This document shows, in pieces, positions 1 to 12,560 of a stretch of 64,000 nucleotides of DNA. The first letter of the stretch is position 1, and each line of letters begins with the position of its first letter. The DNA lies in contig JAUFSD010000021.1 of assembly GCA_033030425.1 (NCBI GenBank), forward strand, positions 682,001 to 746,000. The letters run 5' to 3'. The translations under genes and the position numbers were made by a program. The notes beneath the pieces are model-generated. The model saw nothing but the letters and a program-made list of their open reading frames with translations, had not been told where the DNA came from and did no database searches. This stretch comes from Verpa conica (Eukaryota > Ascomycota > Pezizomycetes > Pezizales > Morchellaceae).

Positions 1-42
1 CAACTATCCTTCTTTTCGTGTTTCTAATAATATTCATAATAG

Positions 43-1074
43 CTTTGGAGAAATCTCGGGCTACCTTGAGCGCCAGTATGATGACATTCTTGCTGAGGAG
101 TCTCGTATCAAGCGTAACCCTCGATTCCGTGACAACCGTGTTCACGCTCTTCTTTACTTTATTACACCGACAGGTCATGGGTATGTCCCTCTTTGGCCTC
201 TAAAAATTTAGGTAGCTTCAGCTAATCCCTCTCGCTAGTCTCCGTGAGCTGGATATCGAGCTGATGAAGCGCCTTTCTCCCCGTGTAAACGTCATTCCTG
301 TTATCGGTAAAGCCGATGCTCTTACCCCTGCGGAGCTTGCAGAATCCAAGAAGCTCGTCATGGAAGACATTGAACATTACCGCATCCCTGTCTACAACTT
401 CCCATACGATATTGAGGAAGATGATGAGGATACTGTTGAGGAGAACGCTGAATTACGTGGTTTGATGCCTTTCGCCATTGTTGGAAGCGAAGAGATTGTG
501 GAAATTGGCGGTCGTAAGGTTCGCGCCAGACAATATCCATGGGGTATTGTTGAGGTCGATAATCCGAGGCACTCAGACTTCCTCGCCATTAGATCCGCTC
601 TACTACATTCTCACTTGGCTGATTTGAAAGAAATCACCCATGACTTCTTATACGAAAATTACCGAACGGAGAAGCTGTCAAAGTCTGTGGAAGGTGGTAC
701 CTCTGCGTATGTAACATCACTAAACAACAGCCACGAAGGGGATATATCGCTAACCAGGTGAAAGAAAAAGTTCCATGAATCCTGAGGACCTTGCAACGCA
801 ATCCGTCAGGCTTAAAGAAGAACAGCTTAGGCGTGAAGAAGAGAAACTCCGAGAGATTGAAGTTAAGGTTCAGCGTGAGATCAATGAGAAGCGACAGGAG
901 CTACTTGCCCGTGAATCGCAACTCAAGGAGATGTAAGTTTCCTAAATCACAGTTCTCCCCCCATGAGTTCATTAGAATTTGAAAATACCTAATAGTGTCA
1001 AATTTAGTGAGGCACGGATGACCCGTGAGCACAACCAACCAGTACAGGATGAGAAGTTGAACGGCGACGCTTAG
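43..1074 (+). CDS. CDC11: Septin, Cdc11-type (3' part, 5' end outside window)
   Basis: GTP-binding cytoskeletal protein that assembles into septin filaments at the septum and cell cortex. The window starts in an intron ending at 42. Exons are 43-180, 239-706, 771-932 and 1008-1074, all with GT...AG borders and matching phases. The visible protein runs from the switch region through the G4 motif (GKAD in VIPVIGKADALTP) and the septin-unique element (HLADLKEITHDFLYENYR) to a C-terminal coiled coil rich in E, K and R (NPEDLATQSVRLKEEQ onward). The segment IKRNPRFRDNRVH followed by PTGHGLRELD is closer to yeast Cdc11 than to Cdc3 or Cdc10, so I assign the Cdc11 group. The P-loop exon lies to the left of the window. 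Family is certain; subgroup is fairly sure. Confidence 0.9.
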
Positions 1075-3093
1075 AGAATCTATATAGATATCAAGCATTA
1101 CAACTTTCTTTCGTTTTGGAGATTTAAACTACTAGTAAGGCAATAATCCGGTTTTTACTAAGTAGTGGAGATGGAGTGCGCTTAATTACACTACATGGAA
1201 AGCATGGGAGAAAGGTAGGGTTGAAGGATATGTTGAGGGCAGGACTATGTCTTCCAGTGCAGTGTTGCAAGCAGCATGTGTGTAGGGTTAGGGTAAAACT
1301 GATTGTTCTCCGGCCCTTTACCTTTATTTTGTCTCTCTTTTCCGTTTTTTTTTCAATTTCGCCACTTTCCTCATTTATTTCCTTTCAAGTACGTTTTTAC
1401 TAGCTCATTACCGATACTTCCTAGGGGCTTATTTAATTCTTCTTTCCGTTCACTTTTTCCCTTGGCTATTTTTTTTGTCTTCCTATGTGCAAGGCCTTGG
1501 GTCAATTATTACTAAAAGTAGCGTGCAATTTCCCCCATTATCAGCTGACCCTTCAACAACCCTATTTCTTTTACTTGGTATGTTGCTACACTACACAGGT
1601 CTTTTAAAATTCGAGAGATCTTTTTTTTTTTGAATGAGTGATTTAAGAATATACAATCATTCGTACCTACAATTCTATGGTTTGCCCTTGCTTCAATGTA
1701 AATAATGTAATACACACTCCGAATTCACTCCCTCTAAACAGTCCCAGATAACTAGCTTTTTATTGGGCTAGTAATTAGATTTACGCCTATATACCTAAAG
1801 TTTTATAAGTCCCCGTCATAATTACACCACACCACAATTTAGGTACAATTCCATGATTACCACCACCACTACCACTATGACTATGATTATAATTATGATT
1901 GTGTGCACTTTTAGTAATCGCCTTTAACTTGCACGCTTGTGGGTATATGTAGGTTTCTTAGTTGACTTTGCATGCCCAAGATTTTGCCTATCCCATATAT
2001 TTATGGTAATCAACAAACCAATGTATAGGGCTTAGAAACTAGCAGAAAACTCATAAAATGCTCTAATAACCTTCCGCCATCCAGTAGCGCATCCTTCTAT
2101 AGAGTAGAATATCCACTATATGGCAGGGATTTAAGCTTATAGGTAAGACTAGAAGAAAGTCCTCCCCAACATGAGTAGAACCAGAACTAGATGAAACCCA
2201 TAGACATATTCCCTCTTTGATCAAGTCTGGTACAAGGATTTAACACGCAGCCCAAACAGAAGCAAAGTACACAAAATACAACGGTTTAACCCCACCATCG
2301 GTATAAGATAAACCCCGCCCCAACCCCAGAAAACAAATGAGAAAATTGACCAGCTCAGACCCATCTGTCCTTCTCACAATTAGCCACCCCCTCATATCCT
2401 TACTATAACAACGAACGCCCGTAATGCATCTCCCCTATCTTTGTCCAACCAACCTGCTCTTTCCCTGCTATATTTGTGACTAGTTACAAAAGAGTGCTCT
2501 TTCTTCTCGTTTTGTCCGATAGACACCACTTATGAAATGGTGACCGATGACCGGTGATATATAAAACGAGACCTAAGAGGGAAGAACTGTATACCTGGAA
2601 GAAAAAAGACTAATAAATAGAGCAATAAAAATAGAAAAACCCTGACAAAAATATTCTGTGTATATTCCCTGATAGGGCAGGTTCGTGAAGACACAGAGGC
2701 ACCCTAATCCATGACAAAGAAAAACATCCCAGTGCCATGGGGAAAACAAATAAAAATCCAAAAGGGAAAGAAAACAATGAAGTACACAACATATGATAGC
2801 CCTTTAAACTTCCAAATCAGACACCAAAAAATAAATACCTAAAGAAAACAAATCGGAGGAAGTTGAGGTTAGTAAGATAGAGAGTCGCAGAAGCATCAAA
2901 GAAATTGACAAATCGAACAAACAGCAAGAACACCTCGTGACCCCTCAAAAAAAAACATTGATGCACCTATGGCATGAATCCCACACACTTGCTATGAATC
3001 AATAAGTCCCCCAACCCGCACCAAAAAGAAACACCGAATTTTGAAACCCAATGCGCCGGTTTGTCGTTTCCCATCATATGTATCAGAGTTTTT
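1075..3093. other. Intergenic region between convergent genes, no gene seen
   Basis: About 2 kb between the 3' ends of the septin gene (+) and the WHI3-like gene (-). It holds pyrimidine-rich stretches (about 1300-1480), a T run near 1621-1632 and a short CCA/CTA/TTA triplet-like tract near 1858-1905. The short open frames have no recognisable domain. It probably contains both 3' UTRs. Confidence 0.5.
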
Positions 3094-4572
3094 CTACCTG
3101 CCGTGACTATAGTACCCGCCGGGATTACTAAAGGGAACAAAGCCAGCACTGGCAGTGTGTTGGTCATACACAGCTGGACTGATAGGTAAAGTTTGGCGGC
3201 TCGCTGGGGTCGGTAAACCAGGAGGATTGTGAGAAGCCGTCGTGAACGGGAACTGAGTTGAGCCCATACTACCTCCCACTGGAGTTCCTGGGGTTAATGT
3301 GGTGGGCGTGTGGACATTACTTGAAGAGCGAACACCGAGTGGATTTTTTGAGAAGCTAAGGCGGATGCCACCCTTGACACTGTTGGAGAGGTTGCGCCCG
3401 TATAAATCAGCCAGTGCCTTGGTTGCGAAATCGATGTCCTCGAACTCGACAAAGCACATCGGCCCTTGCGGTTTAGGCTTTAGCATGAGCCTCTTATAAC
3501 CGCGTTGGCGGCTGAATAGATTCTTCAGCTCGTCTTCAGTTGTATTGACAGGCAAATTTCCAACGTATAGGGTATTACATGGCGGATTCTGGTCAGCGGG
3601 ATTTGCCGCAGGCAAGTTACGAGGATGTAGGGTGTGGCTGTTATTAGTATGCCACGTACTGGGAGAGTTCATGCCAATCGGAGAAGTCAAATGATGAGAC
3701 GCGTTCATGAAACCAGTACCAACATTAGTAGTTGTGAGTTGCGGTAAGTGTGGAATACGGCTAGGCCCGTTTATCGCGGTAGGATTGGTCATAGCTCGAC
3801 CCCTAGACCCAAGAACAGTACGTAAATCATCTCCATCGAGCTCCCCATCTGTCGGAAAAGGACCACTGCGATGGTATGGCAACTGTTGAAGAAAAGATTG
3901 GTCATAGAAATTCCCACTATCAATACCAGTAGTAGTCTGACCAATACCACTTGTAACGCTGATACCATTGATACCATTGGCTCCACTAACACTATTTGTT
4001 CCATTGATCCCATTCATAAGACTAACGCCAGTCGTTCTAGGATAGGCTGGGCGCGTGGTATAACCATTCGACAGGCTGTCCGAAGTTGGCGAAGAATTTG
4101 TAGCAGACAAAGATCCAATATCGAGAGACAATTCATTCCTGTCTATTAACTGAACCGATAATACGCTTGAATCTGCTGAAGGATCGAGTGATTTGCCGTC
4201 CAAGCATTCCTGGGCTTGAATCGCAGACTGCTGAGAACCAAATAAAGCAAATGCGGTAGTCCTATCATCACTAGACATACGAACATCCTGAAGGTCTTTT
4301 GCAAAAAGTAAAATGTTTCTAATATCGCGCTGAGTAATGGTGGACGGTAGTTGCCTAATACGTATTGAATACGATTCTGGAACCACGTTTTCAAAACCAG
4401 GTGGTGGACTTCTCATCTTTTCGGCCCCAGGCATATCGGATTCTGGAGAAATTCGTCTTGGTACTGACGCAAGCAAGGAAGAGCGTGATTGATTAAATGA
4501 AGTGTAAAGTGGTTCATATGCATGATGAACATATACTGTAGAAGGCTGGTCGGCTGTAGCAGAAGCCATCAT
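3094..4572 (-). CDS. WHI3: Whi3-type RNA-binding protein, two RRM regions
   Basis: Predicted cytoplasmic RNA-binding protein of the Whi3/Whi4 family, whose members bind G1 cyclin and other mRNAs and form condensates. One uninterrupted exon of 492 codons is used, with ATG at 4572 (the frame stays open 12 codons upstream without an ATG, and a second ATG follows directly). An N-terminal RRM-like region lies at about residues 66-140 ([17 protein letters not shown]). A long N/S/T/G-rich linker follows, including an NGINGTN-like repeat. The strongly conserved C-terminal RRM lies at about 330-405 (RNP2 LYVGNL, RNP1-like MCFVEFED, then [14 protein letters not shown]), which is diagnostic of this family. 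The tail is P/T/S-rich. A further small 5' exon cannot be excluded. Confidence 0.88.
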   Translation of the reverse strand: MMASATADQPSTVYVHHAYEPLYTSFNQSRSSLLASVPRRISPESDMPGAEKMRSPPPGFENVVPESYSIRIRQLPSTITQRDIRNILLFAKDLQDVRMSSDDRTTAFALFGSQQSAIQAQECLDGKSLDPSADSSVLSVQLIDRNELSLDIGSLSATNSSPTSDSLSNGYTTRPAYPRTTGVSLMNGINGTNSVSGANGINGISVTSGIGQTTTGIDSGNFYDQSFLQQLPYHRSGPFPTDGELDGDDLRTVLGSRGRAMTNPTAINGPSRIPHLPQLTTTNVGTGFMNASHHLTSPIGMNSPSTWHTNNSHTLHPRNLPAANPADQNPPCNTLYVGNLPVNTTEDELKNLFSRQRGYKRLMLKPKPQGPMCFVEFEDIDFATKALADLYGRNLSNSVKGGIRLSFSKNPLGVRSSSNVHTPTTLTPGTPVGGSMGSTQFPFTTASHNPPGLPTPASRQTLPISPAVYDQHTASAGFVPFSNPGGYYSHGR

Positions 4573-5520
4573 GATTGAGCCTAAGCGGTTGGACAAAATG
4601 TCCCCCAAAAACGAAATTAAAGGCTAGGACCGTGAGATCAAGGAGGCGAAAACGACTTCTCGAACAACTTTTTACGTCTAATGCTGGGGAACTGGTATTT
4701 ATTTGTATGTTAAAATAAGTAACCCGAGGTGGGGGGGCTGATTCCTGTAGGCAGCTCACCCGTTAGCTAGATGAACTATCGCGATGGTCGATGCCAAACA
4801 ACTACAAAGAGGATACCAACCGAAAGAGCTGCGCCGGTCCCTGGCGCAGATCAGTGCAGAGCGACTACGATTGCAACAATAACGCAGCGATTTCCGGCCA
4901 AATAGCTTATTCGAGTGCCGCAGATGAGCAGCGAGACAGGGCTCAACAACGATAACCAAAATAGATTGATGATGGGCGACACCGGATGTTGCAGGAGAAG
5001 CTTTCGTACAAAAAAAACACAGTGAAATAGGGACGGATGAATAGGGGGATTAGCTATGGAAAAGAAGGGATAGGGCGGTTCAGAAGGGGTGGGGTGGGTG
5101 GTAGGTATGTAATAGTAGCAGCAGTAGTGGGGAGCAAAAGCACGAGCGGCGAGCGAAACAGAGTTGGCGCGAGAATGACTTGCAATAGCAGCCTCGAAGC
5201 GAGTTGAGTGGTGTCTGTCTATTTGCAATATGTATGTGGACCTGACTCGACACACAGATAATGCAGCTAACAGCAGGTTACAGGCAGGTAGGCGAGGCAC
5301 GCGGGCACGCGGGCAGGTAAGCGATACCGGGTTTCACGGCTATCCGAAAATGTCTGTCTGTGGTTGGCGCTGAAAGGTTAGCAAGGTAAGAGAGGGCAGT
5401 GAACGAGATGGCTAGATACCTAGGGATGAGAGTAGGTTAGTGTGTAGTGGAGGGTATTAAGTGTGTGTAAGAATGTAGGTGAATGAGGAGGCTGGAAGGG
5501 TGGATATACGCTTTTGATAT

Positions 5521-5712
5521 GGGATGGAGGGATGGGTGGGGATGGGGATGAGGGATGGGGGATGGAGGATGGAGGATGGGGGAGGGGATGGGGGTGATTG
5601 CGCCTGAACAAAGCACCTCCTTAGATGACTTTGTGGTTGGAAAGACGAATCAGGTAGAGGGAGGGGGAGGGGAGGGGGGAGGGGGGAGGGGGGAGGAGGA
5701 AGGGGAGAGGAG
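5521..5712 (+). repeat. G-rich tract (GGATGGGG / GGAGGGG repeats)
   Basis: A strongly strand-asymmetric purine tract: GGATGGGG-type units at 5521-5592, then runs of G3-G6 separated by A at 5658-5712. Four or more G-runs are closely spaced, so the plus strand could form G-quadruplexes. It is C-rich on the strand that would be transcribed for the Whi3-type gene. Confidence 0.75.
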
Positions 5713-6065
5713 TAGGAGCAGGAAGTTCTTTTACCTTTTCCTGTGTGAATACGAGAAAGAGAAGGTACTTCCTGCTTAACTTCTGGGGAGATGAATCGGG
5801 GGGAAAAGAGAGAGAAAGCAAAGTGTAAGAGTAGTTTGTACCAATACCAGTACCAGGCCAAGAGAGGCCTTGACAAACCCTTCATTCTGGTGCTCTAAGG
5901 CTGGAAAAATAAAAACACAACTGGCTTCTAGCCCCTCCTCTCCCTTTTACACATTCTAGGGTCGCGTTGTTTATAGATGTGGACGTGAGCGTAAGAATCG
6001 CGTGAAGAGAAGGAATTTTTATCTTGCTCTTGCTCCTCTCGTTCTCCGTCTTGTCTGTTCTTGCT

Positions 6066-6240
6066 ACTTCCGCTTCCGCTTCCGCTTCCGCTTCCACTTC
6101 CACTTCTGCTTCTTCTACTTCTGCTTCTTTTTTCTTCTACACTACTATTATTGCGGCTACTACTAGTGCTACTACTACTGCTGCTACTACTACTGCTGCT
6201 ACCACCACAACCACAACCACAACCACAACCGCTACTACAT
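6066..6240 (+). repeat. Compound tri/hexanucleotide microsatellite
   Basis: Successive tracts of CTTCCG, CTTCCA, CTTCTG/CTTCTA, then CTA/CTG triplets and ACCACA-type hexamers. All are multiples of three, so every frame stays open and gives artefactual poly-Ser, poly-Thr and poly-Leu frames. I regard it as non-coding. Confidence 0.8.
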
Positions 6241-6700
6241 GTACTACTATTACCTCTCCCTTTTTGATTGAGAAGAAAGATTAAAGGCTGGGCCCGATGA
6301 GCGCCGGCAGATGAGGCGGGGAAAGGGGCGCTCGGCGATGACTGTCTTTCTCGCACGCACCCTATCTCTATCTGCCTATTTTCAATAATGGCAAGTGAGT
6401 CTACTGGCTATGCTGATAGGGGCTGTCTTACCTTGTTCTTAAAGCTGCAAAACCTAAAGTGACGGGAGGGTAGCGCTGAGTGCAGGCGGAGAAAGGTTTT
6501 AGGAACTGGTCGCTGGGATTCTACTACACGGGAGGGAGCACGGGGGTGATGTGAGGGCCACTACTACCCCGCGAGGAGTTCTAGTCTTTTGTTCTTGAAT
6601 CGCCTTTTCACACACACACCATCCCCCTTCATTTTCGTATATCTACCTTAAATGTAGCGATGAGAAGTGGGGAGATACCCGCCCTCTTCTATAGGTGGAC

Positions 6701-8752
6701 AGACAGCTTTGTCAAAGCATCTAGCAGCAGGGTCTGCTACCTAGCGCGCTCGTGCGTTGCAACTGCCTAGCGAGCCCCTCCCAATCGAGCCAGCGCCGGC
6801 CGTTTCGACTGTCAAGCACTCGACTCCCACGCAGCTCCTAGTCACCCAAACCCTGCTAATGCATCCCAATCTACGGAATGGCCGCTCATTGGCCAGGACA
6901 CACTGTTTTGGACCAGCGTTAACCTCTCGCTTGAAGCTGACTGCAACAAACAATTCCGTCTCCTCACTTGCCGGCCGCGTGGTTCTGGTGATCATTCCTC
7001 ATGTGATTCAGATGGTGTTCAGCAGATTTAAGCTTTTCTGCCCATTTATGTTTTTGCGTGTAGTGGAGCCTCAACCCATTGCAATAGAGTAGTAGCAATT
7101 CCTACAATGCCGATCTATCGCATAACACCTACATGTACTGCCCAGTCAGAAAGGAGGTTAGTTCATGTACACACATATATACTCGCAACAGGCATAAAGA
7201 ATCTAAGCATACAAGTCTTATTTTCACCAATTAATAGGTTTCCTTTACTCGCTAGAGACAGAGCCTCCAACAGTTGCATATTCAGGTTCTTTATGCCTGT
7301 TGCGAGTATATCAGTTGCCCAATTCGTCCCGTTACCACCAGCAATTGGATAATCTAGTACCATAGCCAACCCTGTACAAATGTTTCTGCAACGTGGACCG
7401 TGGGTGGCCCTAGGTATCACAGTCGGTTTTCCTCGCCTTCTATTGAATCCTTTAAGTACCCAGTGTATGACCTAAATTCCAATCTTTGTGGAAATATCGG
7501 CGTCTGAGCTCTATTTAAGATCAACGCAGATAAATTAATTTAGATTATCCCATGACTGGCTCTAAAACGGGCTACCTCATTACTAGGAAATGATGCTGTG
7601 CCTAGATCTTGATTCTCAACGATTTATAGATCTGACCTTTTCTTTTCTTTCTTTCGGGCTTGTCTCTTTTATCGCCCAAGATAAGAGGAATGTGGTCATC
7701 CGCATCTCGACCCCTCTACTTGTACAGAGAGAGGCTCATCATGTTATTTCATGCCTAGAATTGTTCGGCCACAGTAAGAAACTGCCAGCGACCTGTTTTG
7801 AAGATTATAAATACCCCAATCACAACAAATACCCAACTAGCTATCCCGGAAATATAGGCTAATAATTGATCATGTAAAGCCATGTAAAAACAATCTAAAG
7901 CCAAGGCGAGCGGAGCGGCAGCTGGAATAAAAGTTCCATGTTTCACCTGACGTCGCCACTTTATTGACAAAATAAAGCAGTTGTTGGCACTGTTGGTTCT
8001 ACTGGTCTCCTCTGAGCCCACGTTTGTCTCTAGAAACATTTGCGTAGCCTCTTTTCACCCCTGGAACTGACTTTTAGCGTGATCTCACAGCATTGTAAAC
8101 ACACAGGGCCCTTGGTGAATAACATCTCTGCTTTCATGTTCCGAGATCTGTGTTTATTCTGGAAACTTTCAAACTGACAGCTACATATATATATATATAT
8201 CCACCAAAGTTTCATGTTTTCGATCCTAACCCATTCTGGGCTTTACCTTGCCCCGCAGGCACCATATATCGTGTACAAGCATGTGGTATAGTTGCCACTT
8301 ACCCAATTGTTATCTCAGACGCGTCTAAATCGTGGTGGCTGGTGGAATGCGTATTGCCACTTACCTTGATTTTACGGTTGTTCGACATGGCGATTTGAAT
8401 TATCCATGACTCTTTCTGCATTGCCTGCTTGCTTGCGGGGGTTGGGCCATGTCTGCATGTCTGGAGAGGTGGGAGGATAAACAAATAGATGAGTGGATAA
8501 CGGTTGTGCCACCAGATTGCAGGATAGTCGAAATGCAGTTGTATAGATCGGTTTTTGGCTGGAATCGGCAGCCGCCGGGATGCATTCTGGGTTGGGGGCT
8601 CGATGCTGCTGTTCCTTACACTATCATAATTCTCTCTCGACACTTTCTCCCAAGATTTCCATTTCTACTTTAATTTCGACTGTCCCGTATTTCATATCTC
8701 ATATTTGTGAATTTCGACTTTATTACATGTATGTACTTACTGGTATGCGTCT
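6701..8752. other. Intergenic region upstream of SSK1-like gene
   Basis: No protein family recognised. It contains one short perfect inverted repeat (listed separately) and a TA dinucleotide run near 8182-8200. A minus-strand frame at 7755-8039 encodes one hydrophobic stretch, but there is no similarity I can name and no supporting context. Confidence 0.4.
7178..7310. repeat. Hairpin/MITE-like element with 24-bp perfect terminal inverted repeats
   Basis: Left arm 7178-7201 (TATACTCGCAACAGGCATAA...) and right arm 7287-7310 are exact reverse complements over 24 bp, with weaker complementarity continuing inward. Both ends start with TA-TA, which would suit a Tc1/mariner-type TA duplication. Total length is 133 bp with no coding capacity. 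Confidence 0.7.
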
Positions 8753-9370
8753 TTGAGGGAATGGTGTGTGTGTGAAAGACGGAAGGAAGGAAGCAAGAAG
8801 ATACAGCAAAACCTCCAAGTTTCTCTATTTGGGGGAAGAAAGCGTGAAGGGCTACTTTTTTTCCCCCACCACCTCCAGATCTCCATATCTATTCAGGTGT
8901 ACTCCAGATTTTCCTATATTACACTGGCGGACGGAAAGCACCTCGATCAATTGACGGACCCTGTTGACTCTGCGTTGGCCTCCCGTGAGATCTTGGAAGA
9001 TCATCAACTGGCATCTAAGCGAAAAAAGGGCTTCGGACATGCCCTCTCGTCTCCTTTCATCAGTCATCTCCAAGGGACAGCAGCAGTAGTAGTAGCTCTG
9101 CCGGACCCCGTCCACTCATTTTCATTTTTTCCTTTGATTCTTTCTTTTTGTTTAGTTTTATTTTTTTGTTTCGGCGTTCCTTTTTTACTACTAGGGAGTT
9201 TCACGCTGCTGCTCTGCTGTGCCCGATTTCAGCACCGTCTCTGCCGCTTCTGCTGCTTAGACTCGTGCTGCTACTCAGACGGCTCTTGCTCAAGCTCCCG
9301 TGAACGTGAGTGTGAGCGTGAGTGTGAGTGTGAGCGTGAGTGTGGAGAAGGCCGGGGCCGCTTGGGGGAG
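8753..9370 (+). promoter_or_regulatory. Open 5' leader of the SSK1-like gene
   Basis: The reading frame of the next gene stays open here for 206 codons but begins without an ATG, is T/pyrimidine-rich, and encodes a hydrophobic then a CE/RE-repeat stretch made by a GTGAGT/GTGAGC hexamer tract (9301-9345). I treat it as 5' UTR/promoter. An N-terminal extension from an unseen upstream exon is the alternative. Confidence 0.5.
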
Positions 9371-11730
9371 ATGCCGAGCTTGAGATTGAAGCAGCGAGTG
9401 CTGGAAGCTCAAGCGAAAGTATTCAGGCGTCGAAACTCTACCTCTGCCCCACAACCTTCCGGGCGATTAGAGCAATCATCTTCGCCTCTAACGACAAGGC
9501 ACTCATTAAGCAGCACCTCTTCGAATGCCGTGGAGATCAAGAGCGATCATACGAGGACAAGTATATCGGCCCAAGGCGAACGGTCTACTTCTTTAGATAC
9601 CACTGGACCGAGGGGAGAAAGTTCGGGGACTGCGGGAAGTTCATCTCATAACGGCTCAGAAATAACAACAGGTGCGCCAAAATCTCAATACTCTCCGACT
9701 CCTTGCCCCCCACCGCTACCTCTGCCATCGTCCCCAGAGCCTCTTTTCACCTCACAATCCCGTGAAAGCGGCGATCAAGACAAACCTTTTACCCCCGAAG
9801 ATTCCTCCGTCGCATCTCCCGTTGTTCCCCCGGTCGTTACACCTATAGACTCAGTATTTCCCTTTCAGCCGCCGCAGAAAGAGGGAATCATACCAGCGCC
9901 CCCCGAATTTCAGCAGCCTCTCCCACCTTCCACACAAACACCTAACACCAATTCTCGTCCATTACAGGTTGTCCGAAGGCAATCGCTACTTCCGAGCGCA
10001 CAGAGTGCTTTGATTCGGACGCTTCTTGACCACGGAAGTAACAACTCGCCAGTTCCCGAGGATCAACTGGCCAACTTTCACTCAGTGCCTGTGGATTTTC
10101 AACTACTCCCAACACCAGCTACCTTAGGTTCAGGGATGCTTAGTAGGAAAGTCTGGGTGAAACGGCCAGGTGGATCACCAACAACTGTTAGTGTTCGTGA
10201 AGATGATATGGTAGATGATGTTCGGGATGTGGTTCTAAAGAAATATCAAAATGCACTGGGGAGAAGTTATGATGCTCCAGACATTACGTTTAGAATTATT
10301 CCACGACACTCAAGGCCACGTTCTTTAGATCACACCCAGAACCATCATAACTACGGCCAAATCTCCGCAGAGAGGATGTTAAATCCAGATGAAATACTTG
10401 TGCGCGCTTTGGATGAGTATTTTCCTGATGGACAGTCGATCGATGAAGCCTTAGTCATTGATGTACCTCCTCTTCCTTTACGGAAAACACCTCGACCATC
10501 ACCTCATACTTATGCCTACGGCTCTGCACACGACTCTCACTTAGGCATCGAGAGTGGGGAGTATTTTCCACCCATGCCACCAGTATCGTCTTCTCATTCT
10601 CAGGCCCAACCAATGGCTTCATCTCAGGCAGTCCTAAGAGAGCCTTCAATCTCGGTATTGACAACCGGCCAAGTACCAAACATACCAGGGTCTCCTGGTA
10701 GTGGGGCTGGCCGTAGGGGCGTAGCTCGGCCTAGCAACAGGCGAATGCCAACTTCATCACCCATACATTCTTCAGGAACTGGAGTAACTACTGGAGGAAC
10801 AGTCGTCTTACTACCGCGGCAAAACCGCTCCAGAGGTAATTCCGATGCAGCCAATCAAGGACAACCTCCTCCTGCACCTCCGATACCAACGCCACCTACT
10901 GAGGACATCCCTCAAAAGGTCTCGACGCCGCCTCCAGCTCGCGTAGCGTCGCCGTTATCAAAGAAGTTTAAGAAAGAGAAAAAACAGCGCGCGTCCCCTG
11001 CTGGATTACTACCAGACGGTGCCGTGCCCCCAATCAATGTGCTTATCGTCGAGGATAATGTAATCAACTTGCGACTTCTGGAGGCATTTATGAAACGCCT
11101 TAAAGTTCGATGGCAGTCTGCTATGAATGGAAAGGAGGCAGTTGAGAAGTGGCGGGCAGGTGGGTTTCATTTGGTGTTGATGGATATTCAGCTACCTGTT
11201 ATGAACGGGTTGGAGGCCACAAAAGAGATTCGCCGATTGGAGCGGGTTAATTCAATAGGCTTTCAGGATCCTCCGCTTCCAGAAAACGCAGTGCTCTCGG
11301 ATGAAGATAAGCTTCCGAATTCTATACTTTTCAAATCTCCTGTTATCATTGTTGCCCTTACAGCATCATCGCTGCAGAGTGATCGTCACGAGGCATTGGC
11401 AGCAGGTTGTAATGACTTCTTAACAAAGGTGGGCTCAAGTTACGCATTATTTTAGCCCAGTTTATTTACTAATAGCTATATACGTAGCCTGTCAATTTTA
11501 TATGGCTTGAAAGGAAGGTCACTGAATGGGGCTGTATGCAAGCATTGATCGACTTTGATGGATGGAGGAAATGGAAGGATTTTACGAACAACGACAGTGG
11601 AGGATTGAATGATGGAAAAATTGGGAAACTTCGCCACGGGCGGGGGATGCAAATTGGGAAGAGTGCAGCTTCTACAGATGTAGAAAGCAAACGAATAGAC
11701 ACCAGCAGCCCAATAACGACTGTAGGGTAA
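9371..11730 (+). CDS. SSK1: Ssk1-type response regulator of the HOG stress pathway
   Basis: Cytoplasmic phosphorelay receiver that, when unphosphorylated, activates the MAPKKK feeding the Hog1/Sty1 osmostress MAP kinase. Exons are 9371-11428 and 11488-11730, giving 766 residues; the 59-nt intron has a TACTAAT branch site and a GTGGGC donor. The start is the ATG opening MPSLRLKQRVLEAQAK. A long S/P/T-rich disordered N-terminus precedes a conserved middle block (VWVKRPGGSPTTVSVRED, about 470 s region downstream of the disordered tract). The receiver domain begins near residue 555 (NVLIVEDN, acidic pocket) with the phospho-accepting Asp in LVLMDIQLPVMNG near 604 and the Thr in VALTASS. The intron falls exactly between FLTK and PVNFIWLERKVTEWGC, the K-P of the receiver. 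The end is S/T-rich. Confidence 0.92.
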
Positions 11731-12560
11731 GAGAGTGAGCGAGTATTAGACGAGGGCATAAGTTTTTGATTACGTTTGGCGCCTAGGACCGAGTTACCAA
11801 TCGGCGTCGACTAGGGTTTGTTGTGGAAGTTGCAGAGTTGTGGTTTACGATGCAATTTTCTGCTGGTTCTTTTTTGGTTTTTTATGGTTAGGAGCTGGTT
11901 GTACTCTCACTTGTATGTCATGTGTTTTATTCTGCCTCATCTCTTCTTTCTTTCTTTCGTTCTTTCATTTCACTATTCTTTACTTGGCATCGCAATCGCC
12001 ATCGCCCTCATGGGCATTCTTATTGGCAGCAATGGGAGGTTGAATCAAAAAAGGTTCAAACAAGCAAAGACAAAGAGCGTTATCGTCTTTCATTTCTCTT
12101 TCATTTCTCATATACTTTTTTCATATTGCATTGGTAATAATGTAGTGTCCCCACTGTATATATCACCCTACAACATTCGGGTAGGAAAAGGAAGTCACTT
12201 TTTTTTCTTTCTTCATATAATTAGTGCTACTCTAAGGCTATCACATAATCGTTGAAGAATATATCCATTCAAAGTATATATTTTCTTATAGATCATGTGC
12301 CCCGTACTTATACGAACTAGCTAGATTTCTAAATAGCTATAATTGTTGTACAGTAATATGATGGTACTGCTAATTATGGAAGAGCGAATGCGTTAATTAA
12401 ATTTCCCCACCGGTGGTAAAACCATTGGCCAATATGCTGGAAAACTATGATGGCCTGCAGTTAGCCTACTAGTGGGCTAACAATTATATCTGACATCTTG
12501 TGCCTCTAATCCCAATATAGGCCTCATATTTCTATTTAGAGACAATAACTAATGACTATG
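11731..12560. other. SSK1 3' flank, no gene seen
   Basis: Pyrimidine-rich then AT-rich sequence. The open frame at 11818-12255 is a T-rich, hydrophobic simple-sequence frame without family resemblance. A copy of the ACCGGTGGT palindrome occurs near 12409, shared with the neighbouring MITE. Confidence 0.4.

Larger units (their letters stand above)
4573..6700. promoter_or_regulatory. Long low-complexity region upstream of the Whi3-type gene
   Basis: About 2.1 kb upstream of the minus-strand gene with no convincing coding sequence. Open frames here are simple-sequence shadows (poly-Ser, poly-Leu, Pro-rich). It probably holds the promoter and a long 5' UTR. Two repeat tracts inside it are listed separately. 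Confidence 0.4.

Noticed and set aside
6024..6356. Long Ser-, Leu- and Thr-rich open frames on both strands
   Set aside because: Produced by a microsatellite whose unit length is a multiple of three.
11818..12255. Hydrophobic 145-codon frame after SSK1
   Set aside because: T-rich UTR-like sequence; no homology, poor start context, overlapping alternative frames.
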